64,000 nt of DNA from Thalassia testudinum. Its lineage: Eukaryota > Streptophyta > Magnoliopsida > Alismatales > Hydrocharitaceae. Position numbers and translations under genes: made by a program. How positions within the stretch are numbered: the first letter of the stretch is position 1; the number at the start of each line of letters is the position of its first letter. The stretch lies in contig JAZHRO010000063.1 of NCBI GenBank assembly GCA_037157565.1, positions 10,522,001-10,586,000 on the forward strand, in the 5' to 3' direction. Of the stretch, positions 21,001 through 33,085 are shown piece after piece. The notes under the pieces were generated by a model that was not told the origin of the DNA, did not search any database, and saw only the letters and a program-made list of their open reading frames with translations.

Positions 21001-21968
21001 GTAGAAGCGGAGTCCAGCGTTGGCGCTTCGTCAGAGGACGCAGTGGATGGTGGCGGAGATCGGAAGTGAGTGGAGACAAACGGAGGAATAGGATAGAGAC
21101 GGAGATTGGTCGCCGGAGAAGGAGGAATAGCCTATCAGTTAGCTGTGGTTGGGGAAGAGGGTAGGGAGCTAACCACTAAAATCGAAGGGTTAATGGGGTA
21201 TTTATAGGGTTGGTGATGGCTAAGAAGCTTGAATCCAGACGGGTATGCATCTAGGTGCGACCTAACTTCCAGTGTTGTCTCTAACTCCGATGAGGTTAAC
21301 GCCGTGATCTAATTAGGATTTAGGACAAATCCGGACTAATGGATGAATTTGAGGTGGTGAGCACAAGCTCCAGGAGCTTAGCGAGGAAGGAAGGACGCCA
21401 GATGTGAGGTAATTAGGTGGTAAACGCATCGCCGATCAACAGCCGTTGAAGTGGTTGAAGAAGAAGATGTTTGTAGGGATCTATATGCAAGGAAAGATGA
21501 GGACCTAGGTGAAAGGAAAGGACTCAAATGTAATAAATTATAGGGACCAAAATGCAAATAGAGGCTTTTAAGGTTAATTTAAATTATTTTCTTTTCTAAC
21601 TTTTATATATATTTATAATTTAGCTAAGTATCACATTAAAGCCTTGTATTCACATTTTTTACCCATTTATTTATATTTACTTACTTATTAACTTACTTAA
21701 GTTATTTAAGACTTAGGTCTTAAGTTATACTTAAGTTAAATCAGATATTAATTAAGTAATTAATTAATAGTATTTTGAGTCCATTTATTAATTAAGTTAT
21801 TAATAATATTAATTGGCTTATAATTTATCATTTTTAACTTATTTTAAGGTCCTTTAATGATTTGTCCCTTATTTCATAATTAACACTTATATATACATAT
21901 TCCTAGCTAATTAACTAGGGAAACTAATTAATTAGGGATAATTAGAAGCCATGATGAGCCGCTCATCA
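18037..21968 (-). repeat. Long LTR of the second Athila-type element
   Basis: Starts TGGTTGTTTAATT six bases right of the primer site and probably ends GAGCCGCTCATCA at 21968; this end is inferred from similarity to the other gypsy LTR ends (...CCCATCA, ...TCTCATCA). The minus-strand TATA box CCTATAAATACCCC is at about 21197-21210. A GC-rich stretch follows downstream (20890-21170), as in the other gypsy LTRs here. A pyrimidine-rich tract occupies 18555-18720. ORFs at 19381-19653 and 20885-21164 are not convincing. About 3.9 kb is long for an LTR, so an undetected insertion is possible. No duplication can be checked because the partner LTR is missing. Confidence 0.55.
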
Positions 21969-23059
21969 CATAGCCATCACAAATATGGTAACAGAGTGAA
22001 AGCAGGAACAAATAATTCAAAACATGAAAACGTACTACAACAGTAAAGGAAAACTGCTAACTACGGCTAGGCGCAGCTCCTTTTGCAGCCAATGGGATTG
22101 GTTGCTCACTTCCCTGACTTGGTTGCAAGCAGAGTAGGCATCAGCAAAAAGTTGAGTAGAGTGGTAGGAATACGGTAAACGTATAAAAGAAATAAAAAGG
22201 CTAAAAAGAAATGAGAAATAATTCTGCAGGCATTTAATATATTTTAGCAGTTCGCTGATTTCTTGTTATCCGAATTTCCAAAGCTTACTGACATAAGGTC
22301 ATACTTCCCCTTTATTCACATGTTCTCTAGTGGAATGATCTTGTTGCAGTATCCCCGTGATGCAGGGCCCACACGTGGCGCTCTCCTGGCCTAGAGAACA
22401 CCCCATGTTTGTCCTACACCCGATCTACCACCCCGGGGTCATGATCGCAGCGTAGTGGTGACTACGGTATGTGTGATAAATGCATGGGGAACTACCCTAC
22501 ACTGGCACACGATCAGTCGTTTCTGCTAATGGGTGCACACTAAATCGTATAACACAAAATAAAACAGGGGTCGCGCCCCTTATCAGTCTACGTACCCTCA
22601 CCCGACTATCTTGATTGGTCCCATGGGCCTAACAGGAGTCGGTGTAGGAAGGTTGTACCTACGTTGAGTCCCTAACTGAGGAGTTTAGCTCTATTTCTAC
22701 ACGATGGGATAGTTAGCTCTCTTCGGTACATGTGTACTCAAGGGTTAGCTCATCCCTACAACAAAACCATCGCCTGGCCACTAGGGCCCCCACATTTCCA
22801 TTCTCATTTCATCAATTCCAAAATTTCATGTCATACTTACAAGCTCTCTATTCTGCCTTAGGATTATTGATCTCAAGATTTGTTATGCGACTAACCATTC
22901 ATTTTTCCTTAGGGTTTGGATTCAACCCTACTTTGGTTACTAATAAGTGAGTACATCTGTAGCTCCCAACGCAAGCGATTTGGTTTTTCAGTTACCCTAG
23001 GATTCAGGTGATCCCCCTATTTGGTTTGCTATAAGCAATTCACATATATAAATGTACAT
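21969..23059. other. Unassigned, probably transposon-derived sequence
   Basis: No coding capacity beyond a 72-codon ORF (22732-22950) that I do not believe. GC-richer blocks (22360-22460 and 22560-22700) alternate with AT-rich ones. The sequence resumes at 25728 after the solo LTR, so it was a single unit before that insertion. Family not recognised. Confidence 0.4.
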
Positions 23060-25727
23060 TATTTGTCGCACTAAATCGGGTTTTAAAAGTATTACGTTGT
23101 AGTACAGTCGAAATAGCATTCAAAACATATATAATTTTATTACTCGAAAAGATTTCTGAGGTTGAACACAGGGAGCAAATTAGTATTGAGAAATCAAGAT
23201 CATAATTTAAACTGAAAGAAATTGCAATAGTAGTAGTGTCAGAGTGCAAAAATATGGGAGTAAAATGGTGATATAGATCACCAAATACTCCTACAATATC
23301 ACCAAATGATTCAATATATATATGCAATGGAGACTAAAATCTGTCGTCTGATTCCTTAATCAGACGACTTAAAGTGTCTGAGTTCTTCTTCTCTTTCTCT
23401 TCTCTGTCTTCTCCTTCCTTCTTCTTTTTTGGCTTTTGTTCTAACTTCCTTTTCCTTCATGATTCTTCTCTTTCTCTTCTCTGTCTCTCTTTCTACTTTG
23501 GCTTCTGCTCTTCTTCTTCTTCCTTTGCCCTCTACCGCAAGATTTGGCCTTCTCTTCTTCGTCAACTTCCTTTGCCTTCTTCTTCCTTCTACCTTAAGTC
23601 CTTTGGTCCTCTTCTTCTTCTTCTCCTAGCCTCCTCTTCTTCTTCAGACTGCGGCTAAGTGTTGGCCGGAGCACCCTGTAGCAAAATCTACCCCTACCCG
23701 CCCGCAGCTCTCCTCACTTTCTCTCTTAGGATACACTCTCCCAGAGGCACACAGATAGTCGGGTAATCGGGTCAGGTGCGTACCTGGGACTAGGCCCACC
23801 GGCGAGCGGTAGTGGGTGAGGAGTGCAGTCAGGTCGGGTTAGGCCAGGTTCGCGGACGAGATCGGGTTGGGTGAGTGGGACCTCACCTCGTGGATCTGAG
23901 GCGAACAACCTCTGTCACATTTTCCTTTTATGCAGGTGCGAATGCTCCTTCACTTCCAAGGTGGGACTAAATGTCCCACCCTTTCCTCTCGTGCCTACAG
24001 TAGGGTGAGCTTCGCAATAGCAGTAGGCGTGGAGTCTCTCGACTCCAATTGAAGGCCTGAGTGAGTGCGTGAGGGGCTTCCGCGCACCTGGGACAGCAGT
24101 ACCTGGAGCAGCAAGGACTAGGTGTGCTTCAAGCTTGCTTCAAGCTCCGCAATAATGGCGGAGGGGCGACAAACCTGAAAACACAAGATCGACCTCGCAG
24201 CCACGTCAAAACGTTCAGAGAGGGTCGCTGGACCATGGCAGATGTGATGGGGGTGTTTGCGTGGTGTGGTAGTGTCTATGCATGCGTGGAGTGAGGGGAA
24301 AGGATCAGTGAAGTGAGGGGAAGCTTATGGGCTTGTCAATGAGGGTTGGGGTGGCTTGTGGAGGTGGGATGGCCTCGCCGGAGTTGATGGTCGGAGATGG
24401 AAGGGATGGAGGTCGGCAGTGGTCTGTTTTGGAGAATAAAGGGTGGAGAAGAAAGTAAAGGGGAGAGGGAGCTTATCTGGGAGGTCAAGAGACGAAGGGG
24501 GCGAAGTGAGAGGTCGGGTCTAGTGTGGCCGATGCCGGAGATGAAAGTGGCTCCGATGTGGTGGAATCGACGAGGACGAAGGGAGGGAAGTGCCTGCTGG
24601 TACGACGAGATGCGGATGAAGTCAAGGAGGAGGAATCGGCCGTAGGTATGGCGGTGGGACGACGAGGAGGAGCAAGAGAGGTTGCTGGACGTTGAGGAAC
24701 CTACGGTCATGAAGGGAAGAGAGGAATTAGGGATTTTCGTGGTCGAATTCGAGCGTAGGGAGATCGGAGAGGTCTGGGCTCCTTTAAATAAAGCTCTGAA
24801 GGTCGGTTAGGGCTTGGGAAGAAAGCTTCCCAAGCAAGGAAGGCTCGCCAGAGAAGGAAGCTGTTAGGATACCCATATCTCTCATGCGTTCACATGAGAG
24901 ATTGGGAAAGAATCAGGGATCAAAGATGGGTTCAGATTTGAGGGAATTTCTTAGAGAATCTCTCTTCCAATTTTGGAGGAGATCCTCTGAGTAATCAGGG
25001 AGAACTCTCCTTTTAAAGTTCGCCGGAGTAGGATTCTTCCACTATAATGGTGGAGGGACCTGTTTGCGAAAATGATGAGGAAGATAGGGGCTATTTGTAA
25101 GGATTTTTGAAAGATAGGGGTATAAATGTAATCAGATTGGACCTTTTTGCAAACTAGGTCAAGATGAATTCCCCTTAGGTCCAAATTTTGGTACAAACCT
25201 AATTTGGACCTAAGGAATCCAATGGTGAAGTTGGATTTTGGGTTTGATTATGTTTGACCAAGAAATTTATGCAAAATTCCAATTTAGGGTAAATATCTAT
25301 TTGAGACCCCATTTTAGGTCAAGATAGGTTCTAATGGCCAAATAGAAGGTACTAAACCCTAGAGGATATTTTTCTATGATTTTTAGAGGGTTTAGGTGAA
25401 TTTTATCCTAACCAGAACCTTGGTTAATCAAGTGGGTCCGTTTTAGGGTTTTAGGAAGTCATTTAATTCATAGGACACACACAAACTCTTTTCTGTCTGA
25501 TCCAACCCACTTATAATCTTATTAAGATCATTTGACTTTTGTTTAGCCCTTGAGAAAACCCGTGGTTGTACTGCATTGGTAAAATTACAGTTTTAACCCT
25601 AGTTTCTTATTTTTCTCTCAGAAAGGTTATGCAGTGAATTATGACCTTCAATTGGTTATGTAGGAGCATTTATTCTCTTCATTAGGTCAAAATGAGCTAG
25701 TTAGGGCTCATGATGGTGTTCCCATCA
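23060..25727 (-). mobile_element. Gypsy-type solo LTR, 2.67 kb
   Basis: Flanked by TACAT (23055-23059 and 25728-25732). The plus-strand right end is CCCATCA; the left end TATTTGTCG lacks the canonical TG, which fits one G to A change. Near the left end is GGTTGAACACAGGGAGC, the same phrase as in the Athila LTR (CAAACACAGGGAGGC near 734). A minus-strand TATA-like box lies at about 24781-24797 (CTCCTTTAAATAAAG on the plus strand), followed downstream by the GC-rich part 23690-24750. Pyrimidine-rich DNA at 23371-23640 creates spurious ORFs on both strands, and 24336-24710 and 24397-24645 are also shadows. There is no internal region, hence a solo LTR. Confidence 0.75.
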
Positions 25728-25732
25728 TACAT

Positions 25733-27229
25733 ATGCACACATTCAGTCTAAGGCAATATGAGAGTTTGTTCATTAAGCGCATCTGCAATGCTCGAAAAAA
25801 ACTACACTACCATTTTCCAATTTCATTAGAAAAGCGTCCATGTAACTCCCCACAAAGTCGTGCACAAGAAAAGATAATTAGTATGACTTGGCCAACATTA
25901 CATATTAATTATTATTTAGTTCAATATTGTAAACATCATACCACTTTATATATCATTGTCAATATTTATCACTTAGGGCAGAGAAATCCAAGTAATCTAT
26001 AGGACAAAACCTTTCCACAAGCTGTACTGTACACGTTTATTTAGGCATGTAGTATAGATGTGGTGGGGATGATGCGGTCATGGGTGAGCCATTCAGCCCT
26101 CCCACAGTTGCTGCGCTCCCTTCCTCGGGATACAAATCCTTCGTAGGCATCAAACTCGGGCCTACGAGGGTGAATGAGAGGCCATTAGGCTTAAATCAAA
26201 ATTTTCAGTGGACCAAACATGTGTGGATAGTGTCCAAAACATAATCAAAACATAAAGGGCATTGTACCTCTCCAACGACGTCATATGGGCACGATTCTGA
26301 GTCCATTTGGGCCTCAAACTTGCCCAAAAAAGAAACCCGCGTATGCGAAACCATGGTCCATTGCACACACCCTTGATCCATGCGTTAGTGCCTTGGTCCA
26401 CGTGACTTGCGACCTTAAGTCGCATGCCTTCTTCCTCGTGAAGCGTGCACGCGCTACCCTATGCACTTCAGCACCTCACTTCCCACATGCGCAGCTTCCC
26501 ACGTGCACAACACCTCATTTGCCGTAAGCTACTCCCCATGCCTCCTTTCCTCCACGTGCTGGCATCCACTGGGGAAACGTGCCCCCCTCCTTTCGTCTTT
26601 CCTCGTGAGAAGAAATAAAGAGGGACACCCCTCTTCTTCCTCTCTTTCTCCCTATCTCCCTCTCACGGTAGTAATGGTGGTGCGTTGCCCAAGGAGAAGG
26701 GAAGGCTCGCCGCTTGAGGTTGTCGTAGAATGAGATAGATGTGATTTTTGAGGAGACGTTGGGGGATTTTATATGAGTGGGGGTTAGGGTTAGGTGGGGT
26801 TCAAAGGGATGCGATGGGACCGGTTGAAATATAGGTATCGACCCTAGAGTTTGTTTCTTGCATGGGAGGCCTCAAGATTCAAAATGTAGGGATGTAAACA
26901 TTGTGCCTTGCCCCTCCACTAGCCGAATAACTCATGAGGAGGTCCCTACGTGGGTTTCTTGGTGAGTAGAAATTGCATCGAGGCCCCCAGAGTTTAAGAA
27001 AACTCCTCAGAGCCATCAGACAGTGTAATCTATGTGCAGAAATTGTGATAGAACCACTGAGAGTTTAGGAAATCACAAAGTGACCCCCACGGTCACTTGT
27101 TTTGATGTGTGCAAATTATAGCGATCACCCCATGGAACTTAGAATTCCTGTGGCCTTACAACTGACTGGCCTGCGGAGTAGACATCAGTGATAGAAGATT
27201 TTGACATCTTTATGTGCTTGAAAACTCTT
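25733..27229. other. Unassigned region between the solo LTR and a copia primer site
   Basis: AT-rich to 26080, then a GC-richer stretch (26080-26730) with a CACGTG site near 26398 and short overlapping ORFs (26162-26733) without recognisable domains, then ordinary sequence. Probably transposon leader or untranslated sequence. I cannot assign it. Confidence 0.35.
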
Positions 27230-27241
27230 GCTCTGATATCA
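27230..27241 (-). other. Copia primer binding site (initiator-Met type)
   Basis: GCTCTGATATCA on the plus strand is TGATATCAGAGC on the minus strand, one base from the standard TGGTATCAGAGC. It abuts the presumed LTR end at 27242 (minus strand ...CCCACACA). Confidence 0.7.
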
Positions 27242-27583
27242 TGTGTGGGTACCTGTAGGATCTATATGTCTACAGTAGAGGAGGGTGAATCATGTATATG
27301 GACAAAATATATGAAATTTAAAAATTCAAACCACAGAAAGTAAGACAAATTGCACCTCGATTTATAGTGGAAACTCTTTTAGGTAAAAACCACTACCGAA
27401 ACCTCAGCTTAAGATTTTGTTGACTAGTCGACACTAGTCAATTTAGTAATGAGCGTGGCATAACCTCTTTACAAAACTTTCTTCTCTTTTGACACCTAAC
27501 AAGAGAACCACAGGAATTCTAACTTGGGTCCCAATTAAAATAACTAGAATATTTACAAATACCATATATATCCTATGGCACCT
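27242..27583 (-). repeat. Copia LTR, U5 part, left of the Harbinger insertion
   Basis: On the minus strand this ends with GATTCACCCTCCTCTAC...GATCCTACAGGTACCC before the primer site, the usual wording of SIRE-like copia LTR ends. A small palindrome, GACTAGTCGACACTAGTC, lies at about 27422-27439. The LTR appears to continue at 36465 on the far side of the PIF/Harbinger element. Confidence 0.6.
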
Positions 27584-28200
27584 TAAGGCTCTATTTAGAA
27601 GGTGGGATAAATAGGAAGGGATAAATTTTGTGGGGCAAGGGATGTAGTGAAAAGTGAGGGATAAATGAGTTTTGATGTTTGGCTATACATTGGGTAATAA
27701 TGAGGGATAAAGGTAAGGTTTTCCTCGTTTGGTGTTTGTTTGAGGATTTTGTATGTCAGATAAATTGGTTGTTATGTGATGAAATATGAGTGAAAGGTAG
27801 TTGGAAAGTTGAGTTTTTGACCATCTTGCCCTTATTGTGGGAATGTTATTTACGATAATTGTTGATATGTTGTATGTTGATGTTGAATTTGTGCAATGGA
27901 AAATAATTTATAAACAAACATATTTAACTATTGTAGGCCCTTCCACCTGTTGGAACAAGCTTACATTTTCTCCAAAAGCAAAAGTCTATTAAATAGGTAA
28001 ATAAGATATTACAAGAACATTATGCATGCTAAATACATTTATGCAAGATAGATGTACGATTGAGTTTACACAATTACGTACAATGTGGTGCATGATAATG
28101 GGACATGGTCAGCAATTTTTATCGTATACATATAAAACATCACATGTTGAAGATAACAGAGTGGCACAACGTATAAATGTAGGTAGTAAAATGCATTATA

Positions 28201-28372
28201 TCATTTGACAACAGCTTCCTTTGATGCCTGGTACATAGGAGAGCTGCCAGTATTTTGAGAAGTTGATGAAGCAAAATATACTTCAATTGAGTCTGAATTA
28301 ACACCCTTCTGTTGAGCATGCACCCTTGGTGTTACTGTGAAGAGATATACCTTGGAACCAATCATCTTTGTT
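28201..28372 (-). other. Exon-like open stretch ending in a stop, unknown
   Basis: An open frame of about 55 codons on the minus strand, balanced in composition, contains VYLFTVTPRVHAQQKGV and SSTSQNTGSSPMYQAS and ends with TGA at 28201-28203. It looks like the last exon of a gene, inside the Harbinger element and downstream of the coiled-coil and MYB-like pieces. It may be their 3' end. I do not recognise it. Confidence 0.3.
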
Positions 28373-29423
28373 AGGGTACAATGAAGAAGGTCAGAAAATC
28401 AAGAAGTAAAATGACAGTAGACCTGGAAATTAGATGGATTATCATAGCTCAGCCACCAATATGTACCATTGGTCTATTCACTATCTTTGCAATTTGAAAC
28501 ATCCTAGCATGAGAAGCTTTCTTCCTCTTTGCCTAAAATATTCAGTGAGATACACCTGGTAAGAAATTAATGGAGCAAGATAGAAGTGGCAATGGCAACT
28601 AAATTGTGTCCTTGGGTTTAGGCTTGTACTATTGCAAGAACTGCCACACATCTATACTACAACTGCAAATAGAATGAAAAAGGAAAAAAAATGGTTACAA
28701 CTGTAAATAGATCAAAAAATTATTCTCAATGGACTTAGAGGTCATAGACTAGTAAATTTTCAGGACCATATTGCTAATTGAAGCATTCTCAAAATGAAAA
28801 TTTCAAGGTAACACCATACGTCTCTGACAAGGAGACGGTTGGATTTTTCTTTTCAATGGCCATATACTTAGATCACACGAAACAAAGAGATAAAAGAAAC
28901 ACAAATTACCCACAAGAAATGAGATACAGAGGAAGATTCTACTAACAGAAAACCACCCTGTGCAAATAGGATTCATATTTGATTTCTTCAGCTTAATAAA
29001 GAACAATGAACACATATAGAATATGAGTAGCTATAACTCATCGATTTTGGAAGAACATATATATAATATTTGTGAGGAAAGGAACTTTGTAACCTTCTAG
29101 AAATGTCATCGATTCATGATACAAATCTCAAAAGTAAAGAGGTGGGAGGTGTTATAGCTTGAGAAAAGAAGACCATGGCGAACAAAATCCGATAGAGACA
29201 AAAATGGGATGATGATGTTTATCCCATCATCTTACTGGAATAGTAAAAATTCTCTCTAGAGTCTTTGCAAAACTAGAAAACTCTTTTTCCAAAAAAAAAG
29301 CACAACCTTAAACATTTTTTGAAACATGATCGATAATATATGGTCTTTAGGTGGCCTGATCGAGATAAAAATCCAAATAAATCAAGATTTAATGATATAA
29401 AAGCAAATAAAAGTTGAGTGTTT

Positions 29424-29627
29424 CAAACTTGACAGGTTGCTCTAGAAAATATTTCCCAGGTTACTTTTGCCAAAGAGTGTGCAAGTCACCTCCAAGGCAG
29501 AATTCCATCACCAAACATGAAAATTTGTCAGTCTCAAAATAGGTGTATAATGTCGGAAGAAAAGGATGGTCAAGAGATTGCAAAATCTCTCCTTCTGTCT
29601 GTGGTCTGAGCAACTTTTCCAGCTTGC
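29424..29627 (-). pseudogene. Captured fragment of a plant AGC (D6PK-like) protein kinase
   Basis: AGC VIII kinases are plant Ser/Thr kinases. The minus strand reads [18 protein letters not shown]. After a one-base deletion it continues in the next frame as [19 protein letters not shown], then [12 protein letters not shown], a stop replacing Gln, and PGKYFLEQPVKF. This is the region from helix C through the hinge of the kinase N-lobe and the start of helix E. Only about 66 codons are present: no glycine loop, no catalytic HRD-type loop and no DFD. It lies inside the PIF/Harbinger ends, so it appears to be a host gene fragment picked up by the transposon and then decayed. Confidence 0.8.
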
Positions 29628-30635
29628 CAAGGATCCTTTAGATATCAATGTTTAAAATTGAAGAGAAAACATCATTAATATGATAAGTTAATATCATATG
29701 CCACTTTAGTTATGGAATGCAGTACTTTATAAAAAAGGAACAATATAATCATTGAAAGAAAAAGATTGCAAGGTATGAGTTAAAAAACTTAGTTGACATG
29801 GGCCACTTATAGTGAATTTGGCGTCCAGAAGAAGGAATTACCTACACGATAGCATTCAACGAATCAAATAAAATATGATAAGTTAACGAAGAGTCGAACT
29901 TTTCAATTAAAAATGATGTAACTTATGATGTCGTACATGGTGATTGTATGAATCTATTGTTGTTTGAAAACGGGGTTGGGCTCAGTAAGCTTAGTTGCCT
30001 TTAAGCAATCTCATTTGTAGAATTCATTCGCTAGGATGCCACAACAGGTTTTGCCAACAACTACGTATGAAGGAAAATTTGTTTGCATCCTAACTAACCT
30101 ATAAGATGGGGTTGCATGACCAAGGTCACGCCTTCCTACCATTTTATAGTGCATGTCTCCATCGACTGAATAAATTTGACATTTACACAATTAGCTTTCA
30201 TCATTGCCCAATTTAGGAACTGTAGAGTGCCTGCAAATGAAAGTCAAATTATATAAAATAATGGAAGATGAATTAAACATATAAGATAGCTAAATGAGTT
30301 ATCCAAAGTCAGCACTTGACATACAAATCATTTAAACTCGAAATTGTAAGTACAACTAACTACGATATCAATGTGACATAACATATAAGAAGTCCTAAAT
30401 ACATTACTACATAACATAGTACTCCCACATGCAATACTAAACTTGAAGCTACAGAAGAAATATATCTAGAAGGAGTGGAAATTATAGGAAGGGAAGATCC
30501 TTGAGAGTGTCGTGAAACATTTCGTCGACCTACAAGAGTTAACATATATGTTATGTTACGTTTGTTTCATCTATATATGAACTTAGAGAAATTAGTGTAT
30601 ACCGTATCCCACGCACCCTCAACGGGTGGGAGAAT

Positions 30636-30890
30636 AAGGTTAGTGTGTCATCTCAAAACCACCCTTCCATTTGGAGGAGTTTGCAAGCAAGGAGGAACAT
30701 TTTCTTTAGGTGCTTCCACCTTTGGAATAGTGTAAGCAGTGGCAAGTTCACTAAGTTCTGTACATTGTAGTTCTCACCTACTATAGTCCATCCTCACTTG
30801 GTGAGATTGCGAAGGTACCATTCACCTGATTCAGCCACATCCTTAATATGATTCAGTAGCATCATATCTTTCTCCGTAGTCCAAGTGTAC
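30636..30890 (-). pseudogene. Second MYB/SANT-like DNA-binding domain remnant
   Basis: Reads YTWTTEKDMMLLNHIKDV, AESGEWYLRNLTK, a stop, then GWTIVGENYN, LTLFQRWKHLKKMFLLAC and KLLQMEGWF, a stop, DD. This is the pattern of the MYB_DNA-bind_3 (MYB/SANT-like) family: W-T-x-E-x-D near the start, G-W in the middle, RWK-LKK and a terminal aromatic-DD. Two stops show decay. It lies 2.4 kb beyond the transposase on the same strand, with the coiled-coil pieces just upstream, and is distinct from the MYB gene at 33296-34441. Confidence 0.6.
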
Positions 30891-31038
30891 ACCTAGTTCC
30901 TCATTTCAGAGCTGCAAATGCGTATTATTATAGTAATGATATACCCTGGAATGTTATGGTTACAAATACCTATTATGACAATAATTTAAGGTCCCAAAAG
31001 TAACGATAATGGTAGGCAAATAATTATTAGTACTATAT

Positions 31039-31732
31039 CTAGCATGACAAGTTTCTCATCTTGTCTTTAATTTCTGCATGCTTTGCATGTAGGTCAGATT
31101 TGTGAACACCTAGTTCAATCTCTAAATCTTGCATCCTTCTGTTCAACCTACCTATATCATGACTATATTCTTCTACTTCTCCCTGCAAGTTGTGATTTTC
31201 ATTACGGGTGACCTCTATTTCATCCTCGATTTCTTTAGCCTTGTTTACGAGCCAATCAATGTAATCGTCATTTGCTTTAGAATTCCTTCTAATACAGGTA
31301 TTGTCTGGCTCTAGGCATTGATATTTAAGGTCAAGGAAGTATGACTGCACATGGCTTGCACTAAGAGTTGAAGGGAGTTGCTGAGGTGCAACTTTGTAAT
31401 TGCACCCCTGCAAAATTACTATCATGATATAGAAATCTCAAAAACTTGAAATCCAATGACTATGATAATCTTATATTTTGCCGAAGCTGGCATATGTAGA
31501 AAAGGCAATCCATTGGCGAAAGATGTTGTCTACCATCAAGGTCTAACCACAGTCGTGCAAGTCGTCCACAGTGGCAACTTTGATCATGGGTTGTGGTCAT
31601 GAAACCATCTGCCATACTTGCACTCCTTGTAAATGACTTACATGCCTTGCCTAAGCGTTTACCTGTGCAAAGATAATTTATTAGTAGTTGTGCATTGCAA
31701 TAGATCCAAATAATAATTACAAACTGGTACAT
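31039..31732 (-). pseudogene. Coiled-coil protein remnant in the Harbinger element
   Basis: Two minus-strand open pieces: 31460-31732 (90 codons, with a Cys/His-rich QSCHCGRLARLWLDLDGR segment) and 31039-31425 (128 codons). The second ends in a long heptad-rich stretch, roughly WLVNKAKEIEDEIEVT to HKSDLHAKHAEIKDKM, a confident coiled coil. A Cys/Gly/Arg motif followed by a coiled coil recalls plant GRF-type zinc finger proteins, but most of the zinc ligands are not there, so I leave it unnamed. An intron or frameshift must separate the two pieces near 31430-31460. Confidence 0.4.
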
Positions 31733-31882
31733 TCAGTTCAATTCAAATTACAACACATTACATAAAAGGAACTAGAAACAAAACTCTTAGTTCGACCGTG
31801 TGTTGTGATCTACCCAAAGTTGTTGTGCTATCTACTCTCTTATGAACTCTCCTTGATGTACAGCTGCTTGGTCGATATCGTG

Positions 31883-33085
31883 CTACATGATGTCAGTGTC
31901 GCCCTCATCTTCAATGTCGTCTAACACCTCAGCAAATATTTGATCTTCCAAATTCCAACGGCGAATCATGTTGTGAATCACACAACATGCCATTATAATC
32001 CGTTGTGCATCAAACGTGTAGTACGGACAGGTATCCAAGATTTTAAACCTCCTCTTCAACACCCCAAATGCCCTCTCCACAACATTCCTTAATTAGGCAT
32101 GTCGATGATTATAAAGTTCCTTGTATGACCTATACCTACGACCCCGACCTCGATACTCTTGTAGATGGTATGAGATGCCATGAAAAGGGGAAAGAAAATG
32201 ATCTGTATTAGCACAACCCAAATCTACTAAGTACCTGCGACTTTGGGGTACATTCAGGCCTTCTCTCAAAGCCCATTTGAGAACCCTCATGTCCACCATG
32301 GATCCTTCCCAACCAGTTCCAACGAATACAAACTGGAGGTCAAAGTCGACAGTTGCTATGACGTTCTGATTGGTCCATCCCTTTCGATTATGGAATCTTG
32401 CCTGATGAGCCGCAGGAACAATGGCACGGACATGGCAACCGTCTATTACACCTAAGATATTCTATAATGGAGGGTTTTGACATAAATATTATATAAGGAT
32501 GCAGCATAAACCCTGAACGTATTACACTAACGTAAAATCAATAATTTTATCGCTTACCTTAAAATACGAGAAGAATTTTGGGTTTACCCTTATCTCAGCC
32601 GAGACCTTCGCATTCACTCCTAGTAAAGAAATGAAGGATCGACTAACTGAACATAATGCGAGGAGAACAATGTTGAAATATCGGGAGATTGTATCCCCCG
32701 AATGTTGAAATCTCTCAATTAGATGCCGATTGGACAAGCCATGTGCAAGCGCATGCAAGAATATGGTAAGTTGTTCGTTGACAGATACAAATCTTGAATT
32801 GTATAGTCTTGTTCTCTCCTTTAAAAACTCCACAATTGCTGTGCATGCTTCCTTGCTTACCTTGAACTCATCATAACATCTCCTCTAGTGTCCATTTAGA
32901 ATCTCATGAAGCCAAACGTTACTAATAAAATTCAGATTGACGTTGCGAGGTTCACCTGGGATAGGTTCATCATCAAATTGAGGGAAGTCCATCGCAAGAG
33001 GCAAGATGACCTCCGCGATTGGAAGCAGACTTCCCTCGATGCTACTGTCACTTGAGGATGACCTCTCATCATCGGAATCCATTCC
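31883..33085 (-). pseudogene. PIF/Harbinger transposase (DDE_Tnp_4), two premature stops
   Basis: Starts MDSDDERSSSSDSS at 33085. It reads to NVWLHEILNGH, a TAG, then RRCYDEFKVSKEACTAIVEF. Next come the helix-turn-helix-like segment NEQLTIFLHALAHGLSNRHL and ERFQHSGDTISRYF. An intron of about 100 bases follows (about 32560 to 32460). The catalytic part has NILGVIDGCHVRA (first Asp), YLVDLGCANTDHFLSPF (second Asp) and NVVERAFGVLKRRFKIL (Glu), so DDE is complete. A TAA replaces Gln in HA*LRNVVERAF, at about 32091. C-terminal CCVIHNMIRRW is present. Catalytic residues survive but two stops prevent a full protein. Confidence 0.87.

Noticed and set aside
23356..23658. Ser/Phe/Leu-rich plus-strand and Lys/Arg-rich minus-strand ORFs
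   Set aside because: Both come from a pyrimidine-rich tract inside a solo LTR.
26162..26733. Cluster of 80-90 codon ORFs in GC-rich sequence
   Set aside because: Overlap on both strands with no recognisable motif; probably transposon leader or LTR sequence.
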